62,000 bases of DNA. Source: Cryptomeria japonica. Its lineage: Eukaryota > Streptophyta > Pinopsida > Cupressales > Cupressaceae. Below, piece by piece: positions 20,443 through 32,306 of this stretch. Below the pieces are notes generated by a model that saw only the letters and a program-made list of their open reading frames with translations, ran no database searches and had not been told where the DNA came from. A program made the translations under genes and the position numbers. Each line of letters starts with the position of its first letter. Within the stretch, counting starts at the first letter, position 1. The DNA lies in the NCBI RefSeq assembly GCF_030272615.1, contig NC_081409.1:651282468-651344467 (forward strand), read 5' to 3'.

Positions 20443-22918
20443 TGTTGGCATTGTGTTGTCATTGATATCAACCGATATAGAAGGACAACTAGTATGGGAG
20501 AATTGTTGACATGCAGTCATTAATGTCAACTAGTGTTGCAGGTCACCGGTAAAGAAGAGAATGTCATTCAGAGAAATGACCACTGGAGTCACCGACACAC
20601 AAGTTAGTGTTTGACTTGTGTGGATGAAATGGACAGGTTACCGGTACAGTCTTGCACCGGTAAGGAAAGGATGTTAACTGGTAAGAGTTGTGTTTACAGT
20701 GAGTAGTTGCCAATCGGAAAGCTCATGACTAGTGTACAAGCAGGATGAGCAAGGTGCTTGAGCTGTTATTTGTGATGACGAGACAAAATGTTACCTAAAT
20801 CACATCAACACAGGAGGAGAAGGATGTATAGGTCACCAGTATATTGTGTGGATGCAAAATAATAGGACTCCCACCAGATAAAGATGCAATCACCATGTGA
20901 AAAGATGACTGACAGTGTATGTGCCCACATAGAATCACATGTGCCTGTTTGAAGATATGCTACACAAACAGGAAAGCCACATGAGAGTATTGTAGGATGC
21001 AGATGACAAAGATTTACTACCACCGGTAAGTGGAGCTTATCTCCTATTATGCAAAGTATGCATCATAGTTCTATGAGATAAGGAAGAAGAGGTAAAGGCA
21101 GGTGTTTGATGGCTCACATCGGATCTACCGATGAATCAAAGGAATGCCTCAAGTGCATGAAATCAGGGATATGCACTGGACCGACAGAGAAGGCATGATG
21201 AGTTGTCGGGATAGATGAAAAATGATGGGTTTATCACTTTGACAAACCAATTGAGATATGGTCTGGGCTGATGAAGAAAAAGGCAAGGATGAGCAGCTGC
21301 AGGCAAACGACAATGGCTAGATTGAAGTTGGAGTTAGTTGAAGGTTGATGACATGGTGTCATCAAGAGTGTCTACTGGTATATATGTCCACCGGTAATAT
21401 GGACAAGGTGCAGATGCAAAAGACTCCTATCTGATGAAGATGTGCATAAGGTAGGTTAGCAAGTGTGTTGATCGGTTGAGTGTTCCACCAGAAGAGAAGC
21501 AGAGTGCAAGGTTGAAATCATACCGGTTAAGGGTTTAACCAGTAGGGATAGTAACCCGGTGGAGGAACCCGGTAATGGAGTTGGTCGGTGATCCAATCCA
21601 TATCGACACAGATATTCAAGCAAAGGTGGATGCTGACGCAGTTGCCATGTGGAGATGAAGTGGCATGCATGCACAGGTTGGTGTGTTGAGTCGGTGAAGT
21701 GTCAGGCGGCGAGGTAGTTGATGACAAGTCAACATTTATGTTGACTGCAAGATTCACAGGATGCACAATAGAGGTTTGTAGCTCGAGGTCAATGGACAAC
21801 AGAGATCCAACACAGACTGTTTGAGCAGATCGAGGAAGGTGAAGGAAACCGCAAAACCATTCTTGGTGATCGACCAAGAAATTCGTTGACAGGTTAAGAG
21901 CAGGATGCTAAAAATAGAAGGCGTGTTCTAGAAGGCACGATAATGGCAGGGTTGATTGATGAGTTATATTTTATCAATCTAGGTGATCAGATCGAATGAG
22001 ATCTGATTAGATTTGGTTTGCCTCGAGATCGATGAGGAAACCCTAACCGCCCAAATTTTTGAATTGGCTTTTGGTGGGAAAACTAGGTTATAAATATTCA
22101 AGCCAAAATCATTGAAGGGTGTCGCTAGATGAGAGAATGTTGCTGTTGAAGGAGTGAAATAAGTCAAGTGCTCATCAAGAAGAAGAAGAAGAGACTGAGT
22201 GTGAGGAAGAACAGGGTTGAAGTGTTCAACCGGCATCAGTGAGGCTACTGATAGTCAACCATTGAGTCTGACAAAGGAGAGAATTGACAGAGGTCAAACC
22301 GATAGAGAAGAAGTTCAGAAGACTACAAAGAAGGCATGCATAAAATTGACATAAGATAGTATCAGTGGAGAGCAACAAAGTAGCTGAGAGGAGAAAACCG
22401 ACAGAGAGCAAAACCGACAGAGTGCTGAACTAGCAGAGAGTAGAACTGGCAGAGAGAGAACCGACAGTGAACTGGATAGAAGATCCAGTAGAGAGATTTG
22501 CAGAAGCGTTACAAAATCCATTTGTAACAAGAAGATAACTTTGGTATACAAACATGATTTTGTATTCATTGAGTTGTAGCTTGCTGCAGAGGTCGTAGCA
22601 CCTTGGGTTGGTGCTCTAAAATCAGGGGTTGGTGCCCTAAACATAGTAATCAGAGATTCATTGTGAGTCTGGATTGGAGCAGTAGTCTCCAACAACATTT
22701 CTCGTCAAGTTTTTTCGCATATTGGGTTTTCCTTGTATAGGTTGGTGTTATGTGATGTCCCCTTCATGTGTGAGTGCATTTGTGGTAGTCTCTCATCTAA
22801 CCGGTAAGTCCGCATTCAGTTAAATCTGTTAACTAGTATACTCACATAGGATAGGTAATGGGAAAAGTTTAAGAACCACTGATTCACCCCCCCTCTCAGT
22901 GGTACATTGTGTCTAACA
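20443..22918 (+). mobile_element. Solo LTR (Element 4 family) inside Element 2
   Basis: The 2,476-bp LTR starts TGTTGGCATTG and ends TGTGTCTAACA. Flanks are CATAT (20438-20442) and CATAA (22919-22923), a duplication with one change. Its start, with TTGTCATTGATATCAACCG, and its end match the 2.3-kb LTRs of Element 4 in opposite orientation. It splits Element 2 between integrase and RT and so is younger than Element 2. No coding region lies inside. Confidence 0.9.
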
Positions 22919-24682
22919 CATAACTGAACTGGTAGTGCCTGTACCAGAACAAAATACTGAACCAATTACCCTGACATCATCAAAAAACTCAACTGTAACA
23001 GAAGAGCAACATAGAGAACTTAAAAATTAGAAATACCAAGGTATGTAAGGCTAAATCATTCTGAAAATCAGATCATTGGAGACAAAAACATGAGAGTTAT
23101 GACAAGGAGAAGATTGGTAAATCAAGAGGTATGTTTCATTTCTTAGATTGAACCGACATCAGTAGTTGAAGCTTGTAAAGATAAATGTTGGTTGAAAGCT
23201 ATGGAAGATGAATTAAATCAAATAGAAAAGAACAATACTTGGACTTTAGTTCCCCGACCTAAAAATAAGAATGTTATTGGAACTAAATGGGTTTTTAGAA
23301 ACAAACTGAATGAGGATGGATAAGTTATAAGAAACAAGGCTAGATTGGTCTGCAAAGGATATTCTCAGAAGGAAGGAATTGATTATAGTGAAACTTTTGC
23401 ACCTGTAGCTAGAATTGAAGCTATTAGTCTATTTCTTGCTTATGCACCCTATAAGAACTATAAGGTCTATCAGATGGATGTTAAGTATGCATTTCTGAAT
23501 GGAGAACTTGAAGAGGAAGTCCTTATTGACCAACCAGATGGATTTTTACTGACAGATGACAAAAATATAGTTTGCAGATTAAGGAAGTCCCTATATGGAT
23601 TAAAACAGGCTTCTAGAGCTTGGTATACAAGGTTGGATAAGTACGTTTTGAAGCTTGCTTTTATAAAAGGTAATGCTGATAGTAACCTATATTATAAGAT
23701 CACTAATGATGATATTTTGATTATTGAAGTATTTGTTGATGATATCATTTTTTGAGGTGGAAGAAAAATTGTGCATGGAATTTTCTGATAATATGTAGAG
23801 TGAATTTGAAATGTCTATGACTAGAGAAATAAGATTTTTTCTAGGTTTGCAGATTACTCAGATTGACAAAGGCATCTTTATTTGTCAACCTAAGTATCTA
23901 AGGGAATTGTTGAAGAAATTTGGTATGGAAAATTCTAAACCGGTTAGTACTCCTATGGTTACAAGTGAAATATTGTCAATTAAGGTTGTATCCCCTTTAG
24001 TAAATTCTACAAGATATAAATCCATGATTGGTGGTTTGCTATATTTAACTCAGACTAGACTGGATATAATAAATACAGTGAATATTGTATCAATATTTTA
24101 AAGTAATGCAAGAGAAAATCGTGAAAGTACAGTAAAAAGGATATTCTGGTATTTGCAAGGAAGAACTGAATATGGTTTATGGTACCCTAAAGATGATGAC
24201 TTTACTTTATGTGCATATACAGATGCAGATTGGGCAGGTGATGTTGATAACCGAAAGAGCACATCCGGTGGAACATTCTTCCTTGGAAAGAAGTTGGTTT
24301 CATGGATCAGCAAGAAGCAGTCATGCATTTCTTTATTTACTGCTGAAGCTGAATATGTTGCACCCGCAACCAATTGTACAGTTCTATGGATGATGTAGAT
24401 GTTGAAGGATATACAAGTGAGTTGTAATGATCCAGTAGTTATCCATTGTGATAACTCTACAACTATTGACATATCAAAGAATCTCGTATTTCACTCCAAG
24501 ACTAAGCACATATCAATCAAGTATAACTTTTTGAAGGAAAAGGTGGATGCAAAAGAAGTCAAATTGGTTTATGTGAACACTAAAGAGCAAATAGCAGACA
24601 TCTTCACTAAACCTTTGGTTCGGGAATCATTTGAGTATTTGAGAGACAGATTGGGGGTTTCTACCCCTCCGGTAGAGACTTA
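22919..24682 (+). pseudogene. Element 2 reverse transcriptase and RNase H
   Basis: After a linker, RT begins with EACKDKCWLKAMEDEL (about 23168) and shows NVIGTKWVFRNKL, then [18 protein letters not shown] (about 23354), [28 protein letters not shown] (about 23592) and the catalytic FVDDI at 23732-23746. A frameshift follows at about 23755. RNase H includes YTDADWAGD (about 24220), DNRKSTSGG, TAEAEYVA (about 24340) and IADIFTKPL (about 24590); the frame stops at 24681. Stops at about 23321, 24099 and 24396 sit where relatives have Gln or similar residues. Confidence 0.92.
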
Positions 24683-25060
24683 ATTGATGCAGTTGTGCAT
24701 CAGTCCGGTATACATTATCAGAGCTACCTTTTGTTCCAGATTGATGAATCAGTGCTACTATTCAGGAGGGAGTAGTCAGCCTTGAGTTGTAGAGTTATTT
24801 ATTCTGTTTGATTCTTTTGAATTATTGCCAAAGGGGGAGGAATATATATGAAAAACCATTGGTATTTATTGATTGCACTCCTTAGAGGGAGTTTGGCGGT
24901 ATTTGGTCCTTTTGTTTCAGTTTTGGTTTAGAGCTTCATTGCTATATCATTTCATGGGAGATTGTTGGCGGTCTTCCTTTGGGGGAGACTTGTTTGGCAT
25001 TTTCTTGGCACTTGGGTGTTTTTCATATCTAGTGTTGCCATCAATGCCAAAAAGGGAGAT
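24683..25060 (+). other. Element 2 3' untranslated region with two polypurine tracts
   Basis: GCCAAAGGGGGAGG (about 24829-24842) lies about 210 bp before the real tract CCAAAAAGGGAGA (about 25047-25059), which abuts the 3' LTR. Both follow similar context. GTTGCCATCAATG at 25034-25046 precedes the real tract as in Element 1. Confidence 0.7.
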
Positions 25061-26254
25061 TGTTGGCCATATGATAGAATTGATTATGTGTTGCACTGAT
25101 GTTTTATCATCGATGTCAAAACTTGTTGTTATGGTTGTTTATTGGTTCCTGGTAGGTTGATTTGATTGGATGATAATTAGTTGATTGCCACCCGTATGAT
25201 TTGGTTGATGGAATATGTTTGTATGGATGGTTCATATGCTTCTGAAGTATGTTTCAGTCAGTTGGTATTGACATGATGATCGGATGCTAGCTTATGTTAT
25301 AGTAAGCTAGCTTTATTGATCCGATAAGGGTTTCACCGACAAAGCTTTATTGAAGATCTTTGATGTTATGCATAAGTGGTGTTGGTGCAACTCCTAGAAG
25401 AGATTCAGGATTCTGATGGTGATTGTGTTCCTGCCTTGACTGATTGGTGTCATTGCTTTGGCGTGTGTGGATCTAATTTAGGTCCGGTGCTATCTAGGTT
25501 ATGGACCGGTTTGCAAGAAACGTGTTGGTGGATCCTCCGATGCACTTCCGGGATGTTTTATTGATGGATGTTATTTGTTTGGCCTTAGGCCGACATGTGT
25601 TATGATTTTATTTTAGGATTATGTAATGGATCTATTGTATTATCATTTGTGTGGTCTACCTAATTGGTTAGGTCCCGGATGGTGATAAATATATGTAAGA
25701 TCTCATTGTAGATCATGTATGATGGGCAAGGAGTGAATAATGTAATAATCATTTTTGCAGAGGATTTGGTTGATCATAGGTGATCAAGTCGGGTTTATGT
25801 AAGAGGTTTTAAATGTCCAGTATTGAGCTTAACCGGAACTGTAATCTGGCATGTTTGATGCTATCACCGACAATTCTTCTTTCTGGATTGTAGTCCATAC
25901 ATCTTGAGGTGGTTGACATCTCTGTAGTCCAAAAGACTCCATTGTGATGAGCAGTGCGCTTTAGGTAGTGTGCCTTCCTGCATGTGCAGGCCCCTATATT
26001 AATCATATACTTGTTACAAAAGTATCATCTGACTGTGGATAGGCTTCCCACCGTGGTTTTTCCCTTTACCGAATTTTCCACATACAAACCATGGTGTTAT
26101 GTGTTATGGTTGCATGGTATTGATTCGCTAGTTTTCATTTATGCTTTAATGCTTAATCAGTTATACCGGTATAAGGTTTTAAGTGCTTTAATTCATATAA
26201 TCTGTTAACAACTGATTCACCCCCCCCCTGAGTTGTTCACTGGTTATCCTAACA
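25061..26254 (+). repeat. Element 2 3' LTR
   Basis: The 1,194-bp LTR starts TGTTGGCCATATG and ends TTATCCTAACA. It is collinear with the 5' LTR with many substitutions. The downstream flank is ATAAG, the right target copy. Confidence 0.93.
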
Positions 26255-27403
26255 ATAAGAACCCTCGAACCTAAAATGAGGGTTGAGAAAGTACCCTGTT
26301 GCATGAATGGGTTGGTGGAGCTGATTGTTCCACCTTCTATCAATAATTTCCCAAATGAGATCAAATTTAAGTCTATTCCCCTTGTAGAAATTTTGATAGA
26401 CTCCTTGCCCGTATCCATAGCTTCATAAATATACCCCATTGGGGTTTTATCCCCATCCACCAAGTGAAGAACTCTAACCAAAGGGCTCTGACACCTACAA
26501 TTGACAAATACAAATTTCAAAAAGATGAGTTAATGAAGTCACAAGTTAGTGATGAGAGACTTGAATCAAGAATAATTAAAAATTAAAGTTTTTCAGTTAC
26601 CTTCACAATCTCTGCAGCCCTTTGTGCAAATTGGCTGTTAAAGACTATGCATGCGATAGCCTCTCCTTCAGGCTTCTTTGAATAGGTGAGTTTAGCCGTG
26701 CTCCACTCACAAACACTTGTTTCAAAGAAATCAATGGAGCAAGAAGGCTTTGCAACGTCAAGAAAATCGTTGCGAACCTTGTGACACCAACTCTCACCAA
26801 ATATTTCCCTTCGGTGTGCTCTCTCATCAAATTTAGAACCCAAGGGTGATTGTAAATATATTTGGTGATCCTCCTTGCGACTTCTAGAACTGGAGTCATC
26901 GACTCAAGTTTTCCTATGTTCTCCAAAAGATGGTCAAGGACGTGCTGCACAAGGTGTCCAAAAAAGAGGGGGTTGCCACTCTTGGAGGATTCTACCTGCA
27001 AAAGAAGAAGTTATCCTTAAGAAAGATGCAACCAAGAAAAATAAAGCCACAACAAATGAAAATATTGCTAAAAGTGATAATTCAAAAGGATTCTACCTGC
27101 TGACACATGCTGCTGCATTATCTGCGACGATTTGCACCACATAGTCTACTCCCACCTCCATGACAACGTGATCCAACATTCCAGCCAATGTTTCTGCATT
27201 TTTCACCTTGCCAGAGGCATCAACCGATTTCAAGAACACTACATTTTCCTTGCAAGCAACCAAAAAAATTAATGATGGTGTGGTTCTTGCCATCTATCCA
27301 CCCATCAGATAGAATGGTGCAACCATATTTTGCCCATTCAATTTTTTGTTCCTCCACCATTTCTTTTACCGTACCAACTGCATTTGTGAGAAACCTACAG
27401 GAA
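26255..27403 (-). pseudogene. hAT (DUF659-type) transposase pseudogene, N-terminal and middle part
   Basis: Read on the minus strand from 27403: the DUF659 block YGCTILSDGWIDGKNHTIIN (about 27270-27340), a frameshift near 27265, ENVVFLKSVDASGK and VVQIVADNAAACVS (to 27097), a GT-AG intron (26992-27096), WQPPLFWTPCAAR and, after another shift, IGKLESMTPVLEVARRITKY, GVTRFATIFLTLQSLL, then KPEGEAIACIVFNSQ; a second GT-AG intron (26495-26600); LVRVLHLVDGDKTPMGYIYE; and, after a shift, RWNNQLHQPIHATGYFLNPH. It joins the C-terminal half at 16749. The start of the gene was cut by Element 3 at 27404. At least four frameshifts make it a pseudogene. It has kept two introns of about 105 bp. Confidence 0.9.
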
Positions 27404-28174
27404 CGATGCAGGAGCATCCCCGGTTCATGACAATATTGCGTGAACCAAGAATATTTCCTTTTTGTTTACAATTTCAGCATTTCTTTCTTTGTTTCCCAGA
27501 TTTTTCTCATTGGAACCTGTGGAGTTGGATTTTTCTTGAAGACTTGATCATCTTTCTTATTCCCAAACCGTGGAGCATTTGGATCATTTTCTGGCAAGTT
27601 ATCGCTATTGGCTTCCGAGACTATTTTTTGTTATCGCTTGTGTGAACCTATTTACATTGGTGATCTACCGGATCCTTTCCGTAGCTTGCGGAGTCCTGAG
27701 CATTGATTCCATGTTCCTTCGCATGTGGTCGACCTTTCCCCGTGATCTACATTTCATCATTTGGATTTTCTGGAGGAATTTCTTTGGCGGAGCTTGACAT
27801 TGTTGATTTTACACGTTAGGTCTTGTTCTTCGGGTTTTGCTCCCTTTTTGGGCTGACCGGATCCCCTTGGATCGTATAAATCATTGTAATAGAGCATTAG
27901 AATATATCGAAGGAGTTAGACAAAGCATAGAAAATAGATCTTAAGATTTGAGGTCCCGGTTGTGACCTGTTCTGTATTTTGATCATGTTTTAGTAGGTTT
28001 GTGAGTCAGTTACTGTGACCCGGTTGTTTCTGGTTGGTTGTAATCAGTTTTCATGACATAATTCAATCTGTTCTGCATTGCCTCCATCAAGTCCTTGTGT
28101 TTCCGTTGTGTTTACTCTTGCTGACTGGTTTGGACTGATTTCTTTGAGGTCCCTCCTAGCCGATGATTGCTTCA
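27404..28174 (+). repeat. Element 3 5' LTR
   Basis: The 771-bp LTR starts CGATGCAGGAGC, where the 3' copy has TGATGCAGGAGC, so the first T is probably mutated to C. It ends GATTGCTTCA, directly before the PBS. The termini TGATGC and GCTTCA are near-inverted. GTATAAAT near 27869 is TATA-like. Confidence 0.88.
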
Positions 28175-28176
28175 AG

Positions 28177-28188
28177 TGGTATCAGAGC
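28177..28188 (+). other. Element 3 primer binding site
   Basis: TGGTATCAGAGC is a perfect 12-base tRNA-iMet-type site, two bases after the LTR end. Confidence 0.92.
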
Positions 28189-28283
28189 GAGCTTTCGTTT
28201 CGGAGATTGCGTTGTCCTGAGGATTTTGTTGTAGGGTGTTGGATTGTGGATCCGACCTGCAGCTGCAGAAGATTGGTGTGAAG

Positions 28284-29402
28284 ATGGCGCAAAGAGGAAA
28301 TAGGAATGGTAGAGTGCGTGGGAATGCAGACCTTGCTATGATAGAAATGTTGCGAGAAATAGCAGCCCGGTTGGAAGCCGTTGAGACAACCCAGAGAAGA
28401 GGCCGACACATTGAACATGTAAGTGAAGATGAAGGAGAAGAAGCCCCGAGAGAACAAGTAAACCCACTGGTGGTTGATCTTGATGAGGAAAGGTTTATGA
28501 GGGTTTTGAGTAGGCAGAATACTAAACCTAATTTTACCCCATTGAAATATGATGGAAAGTTGGATTCAGATGAATTGATGGATAGGATCTTGGAGATGGA
28601 GAAATATTTTGATTTTGAAAACATTACAGAAGAAAGGAAGGTGAAATATGCCTGTACCCGGTTGAAAGGTCATGCATCTCTTTTGTGGGAGCATTTTTAG
28701 GTTGATAGACAAAGAAGAGGTAAAGAGAAGATCAAGACATGGGATTGGATGATTGCTAAATTGAAATCAAAATTTATGCCAGTTGATTATCAAGTGAATC
28801 TGTTTCAGAAGTTGCAGAATTTGAGACAAAAGGAATCTAGTGTGAAGGAGTACATTGAAACATTTTACAAGTTGAATATCAGATCCGGATATGTTGATGA
28901 TGAAGTTGAACAAGTTGCAAGATATTTGAATGGATTACGGATGGCTATACAAGATGAACTCAGTTTAATCAGATTGCAGAGTGTCGAAGTAGCTTACCAG
29001 TATGCCCTAAAAGCAGAAGAGAAGCTAAAACAAACAGATGAACAGAGGCAGAGAGGCAGAGGTGGAAGGTTTTTCCAGAGGAATATTTTAAGGAGGAAGA
29101 GGAACTTGTATGGATTAGTATATGGACAAGAAAGTGAGCAACGCATGTAGTTCATACCGGAAAGATGATAGAAATTTCTATCGGATGAGAGAACCAAATG
29201 GCTACTGAAATGAGAAATTTGGAAGAGATGACAAAAGACAAGATAAAATAGTGTTTAGAGGAACTTGCTATAAGTGTGGAGGAGAAGGACATCGTTCTTT
29301 CGAGTGTAAGAAAATAGAGAATATCGAAAGAACAGTGGTGGAAGAAAACCCCACCGGATCAGCTAATAAACCAGAAGATGGAGAATTATTGATGATGAGA
29401 TG
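28284..29402 (+). pseudogene. Element 3 gag
   Basis: The likely start is the ATG at 28284 (MAQRGNRNG). The retrotransposon gag domain shows LKYDGKLDSDELMD (about 28542), TRLKGHASLLWE, a stop at about 28698, WDWMIAKLKSKFMPVDY and YIETFYKLN (about 28852). An Arg-rich linker (about 29043-29100) and a zinc knuckle CYKCGGEGHRSFEC (29266-29306) follow. A stop at 28698 and a shift near 29148 disable it. Confidence 0.9.
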
Positions 29403-29800
29403 ATCTTTGTGTCATACCGGGAGAGATGAAGAGCCCTTGCAAAGGAAGAATTTGTTTAAGACCAGATGTAAGGTATCCGGTAAGTGTTGTAAAGTTGTCA
29501 TTGATAGTGGTAGTTCAAATAATCTCATTTCAGAAGAGATGGTGAATAAGTTGAAATTGGAAAGATTGAAACACCCTAAGCCTTATCAGATAGCATGGAT
29601 TCAGGATAATCGTAAATTGTTAGTAAGTGAGCAATGTTTGGTGAAATTGAAAATTGGGAATTATCATGATGAAGTCTTGTGTGATATTATGCCTCTGGAT
29701 ATTTGTCACCTTTTGTTGGGTAGACCTTAGCAGTTTGATAGACAGACAATACATGATGGGAGGAAAAATACATACACTTTTGTGGCCAATGGGAGGAAGT
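29403..29800 (+). pseudogene. Element 3 protease
   Basis: VVIDSGSSNNLIS (about 29494-29532) is the aspartic protease active site, followed by KLKIGNYHDEVLCDIMP and HLLLGRP (about 29707), typical of Gypsy proteases. The stop after GRP at 29728 replaces what is normally Trp, a G-to-A change. Protease would cut the polyprotein in the particle. Confidence 0.88.
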
Positions 29801-29808
29801 AAACCTTC

Positions 29809-30949
29809 TTGTCCTTGAAGGAACCTTTGAAGAGTGAAGTCTATATGAATGCTAGAATCTGTCTTGTGGATAGAAGGAAATTCCTTAATGGATTGAGACA
29901 TGAGAATGTGTGTTTTTCCTTGGTTCCGAAAAAGAGTGAGAATCCAGAGCATGAAGAAGAACAAGTGGAAGAGATAAAAGATTTGTTGATAGAGTATGAA
30001 GATATCATTTCATATAATGTGCCTGATGGATTACCAGTTGTGAGAAGTATTAGCCATTGCATCGATCTGTTTCCCGGAGCTAGTTTACCTAACAAAGGTG
30101 CACACTGGATGACACCGATAGAGAATGAAGAGTTGAATAGACAAGTGCAGGAGTTGTTGAATAAAAGTTTGATTGAAGAAAGTCTGAGCCCTTGTGCAGT
30201 ACCAGTAGTATTAGCACGCAAGAGAATGGAGAATGGAGGATGTGTACTGATTCCAGAGCAATAAATAAGATCACAACGAAATACCGGTTTCCTTTGCCTA
30301 GGATGGGTGACATAATGGACTGTTTGAGCAGAGCCAAATACTTTACAAAAAATAGACTTAAAGAGTTGATATCATCAAATTAGGATCAGACAAGGAGATG
30401 AGTGGAAGACAACATTCAAGACAAATGAAGGATTATATGAATGGTTGGTGATACCTTTTATGTTAACTAATGCACCGAGTACTTTCATGAGGCTGATGAT
30501 TGAGGTATTGAAGAAATTCTTGGGTAAGTTTGTTAGTGTATATTTGGATGACATTTTGATTTTTAGTAAGACAAAAGAGGAGCATTTGTTGCATTTGAGA
30601 CAAGTTTTGTAGAGGTTGAGAGAAGAAAAGTTGCTGATAAATCTTAAAAAGTGTACTTTCATCAAGGAAGAATTATTCTATTTGGGATTTGTGATATCTG
30701 AGGATGGTTCGAAGATGGACCCTGAGAAAGTAAAAGAAATTGATGAGTGGCCTACACCGGAAAGCATTGGAGAGGTAAGATCATTTCATGGATTGGCTAG
30801 TTTCTATCGGAAGTTCATAAAAAATTTCAGTTCAGTTTGTAACCCTATGACTTAGACAATGAGGGGAGATCGGAAGGAATTCAAGTGGACCACTAGAGCA
30901 AAAAAAAAAGTTTCGAATTGTTGAAACGGAAAGTGATTGAGCAGCCTGT
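29809..30949 (+). pseudogene. Element 3 reverse transcriptase
   Basis: It contains HCIDLFPGASLP (about 30057), the PVVLARK block, a frameshift near 30225, EWRMCTDSRAINKITTKYRF (about 30232-30291), RAKYFTK with a disrupted segment near 30380, [12 protein letters not shown] and the catalytic YLDDILIF at 30541-30564. The connection domain has GFVISEDGSKMDPEKV and SFHGLASFYRKFI (about 30781). It ends near 30930 at the start of RNase H, where the LTR fragment begins. Multiple stops are present. Confidence 0.9.
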
Positions 30950-31561
30950 GGTGGCTATCAATTTCCTTGACAGTTTCCTATTACTGGTTGACAGTTCTTG
31001 TTACCGGTTGGCAGTTCTTGTTACCGGTTGCCTGGACCTATTTCAGTAATCTACCGAAACCCCTTCTGAAGCTTGCGGAACCTTGGGTGTTGATTCCGAT
31101 GTTCCTTGGTATGTGGCCGACTTTTTCCCGCGATCTACATTTCATCCTTTGGATTTTCCGGAGGAAGCTCTTGGCGGAGGCCGACCTTGTTTATTTTACA
31201 TGTTATGTCTTGTTCTTTGGGTTTTGATCCCTTTTGGGCCGTCTGGATCATTTTGATTGATATATATAATTGTAATTGCGCATTAGAATATTATCAATCA
31301 GAGAATCAAGTAGCTGGACTGTGCGTAGAAGATAGATCTTAAGGATCGAGGTTTCGGTTGTGACCTATTCTGTATGTTCCACCAGGCCGGTGAGCTGTTA
31401 TGCTGTAACCCAGTTGTTGCTGGTTGGTTGTAATCAATTTTCATGCAATAAAACAATCTGTTCTGCATTGCCTCCATTTCTTTGTGATTCCCTTGTGTTT
31501 ACTCTTGCTAACTAGTCCAAAATGATCTCTTTGAGGTCCCTCCTCACCAGTGATTGCTTCA
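30950..31561 (+). repeat. LTR fragment inside Element 3 pol
   Basis: It aligns with the last three quarters of the Element 3 5' LTR, including AGCTTGCGGA, TCTACATTTCATC and the terminal TGATTGCTTCA. The first ~170 bp of the LTR are absent. It replaces RNase H and most of integrase. A likely history is insertion of a related element into integrase, collapse to an LTR, then a deletion from RT into that LTR. Confidence 0.85.
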
Positions 31562-32279
31562 TGTTTAGTTGGAGACAAAACCGGACGTTGGGATTTGATT
31601 CTTGCATAAGTAGAGCTTGCCTACAATAGTTCAGTAAACAGAAGTACCGGAAGGACACCTTTTGAGATTGTTATCGAAGCACACCCTAGATGTATATTAG
31701 AATTAAGAGATATTAGCAGTGAAGACCGGAGAAGTTCAGAAGCAGAAGAATTTATGGATCACATGAAGGACTTACATATTTAAGTTAAGAAACATTTGGA
31801 GGACATGAACAAGAAGCATAAGGAGGAAGTAGATGAGAAGAGAAGACATAAGGAATTTGAAGTTGGGGATGAAGTGATGGTGTATCTGAGAAAAGAAAGA
31901 TTCCCAGTTGGAACTTATAACAAGTTGCAGATGAGAAAGTTTGGACCTTGCAAGATTTTGAGAAAGTTGAGGCCTGGAATTGCATATGAAGTGGAGTTAC
32001 CGGATAGTCTGAGTATTTCACCGGTATTCAATAGATCTTCATCAGTATCATGAACTAGAATTGAGTGAGGACAATATTGCAGACTTGTAGAAACAATTGC
32101 CACAGAAGGAACCAAATCAAATCGAAGACATTTTCGATAGTAGGATTGGGCGTGGTACCCGTAGCGGTCAGGATAAAGAGTATCTTGTGAAGTGGAAGGA
32201 CAGACCAATTGAAGATTCATCTTGGATTTCTCAGGCAGAGGTAGATTGCCTTGGTTTTCCTTTGACCCCAACAAAGTGA
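31562..32279 (+). pseudogene. Element 3 integrase C-terminus with chromodomain
   Basis: It resumes directly after the LTR fragment with CLVGDKTGRWDLILA, a stop where relatives have Gln, VELAYNSSVNRSTGRTPFEI (about 31617-31677), then [14 protein letters not shown] (about 31867) and CKILRKL. After a frameshift near 32030 a chromodomain follows, EYLVKWKDRPIEDSSWI (about 32178-32228). Chromodomains steer chromovirus integration to particular chromatin. The last stop is at 32277, just upstream of the 3' LTR. Confidence 0.88.
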
Positions 32280-32306
32280 GTCACTTTTTCAACAACCCCG
32301 AATGTC

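Larger units (their letters stand above)
16750..26254 (+). mobile_element. Element 2: 9.5-kb Copia retrotransposon
   Basis: It runs from TGTTGG to CCTAACA, with near-matching 5-bp duplications GTAAG (16745-16749) and ATAAG (26255-26259). It holds both LTRs (1,191 and 1,194 bp), a PBS, gag, protease, integrase, RT and RNase H in Copia order, and a polypurine tract. It is inserted in the minus-strand hAT transposase gene: the protein reads through from FLNPHFRFEGSY on the right to SDPNGKVMKG on the left. It is itself interrupted by a solo LTR at 20443-22918. Many stops and a few frameshifts show that it is dead. Confidence 0.95.
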
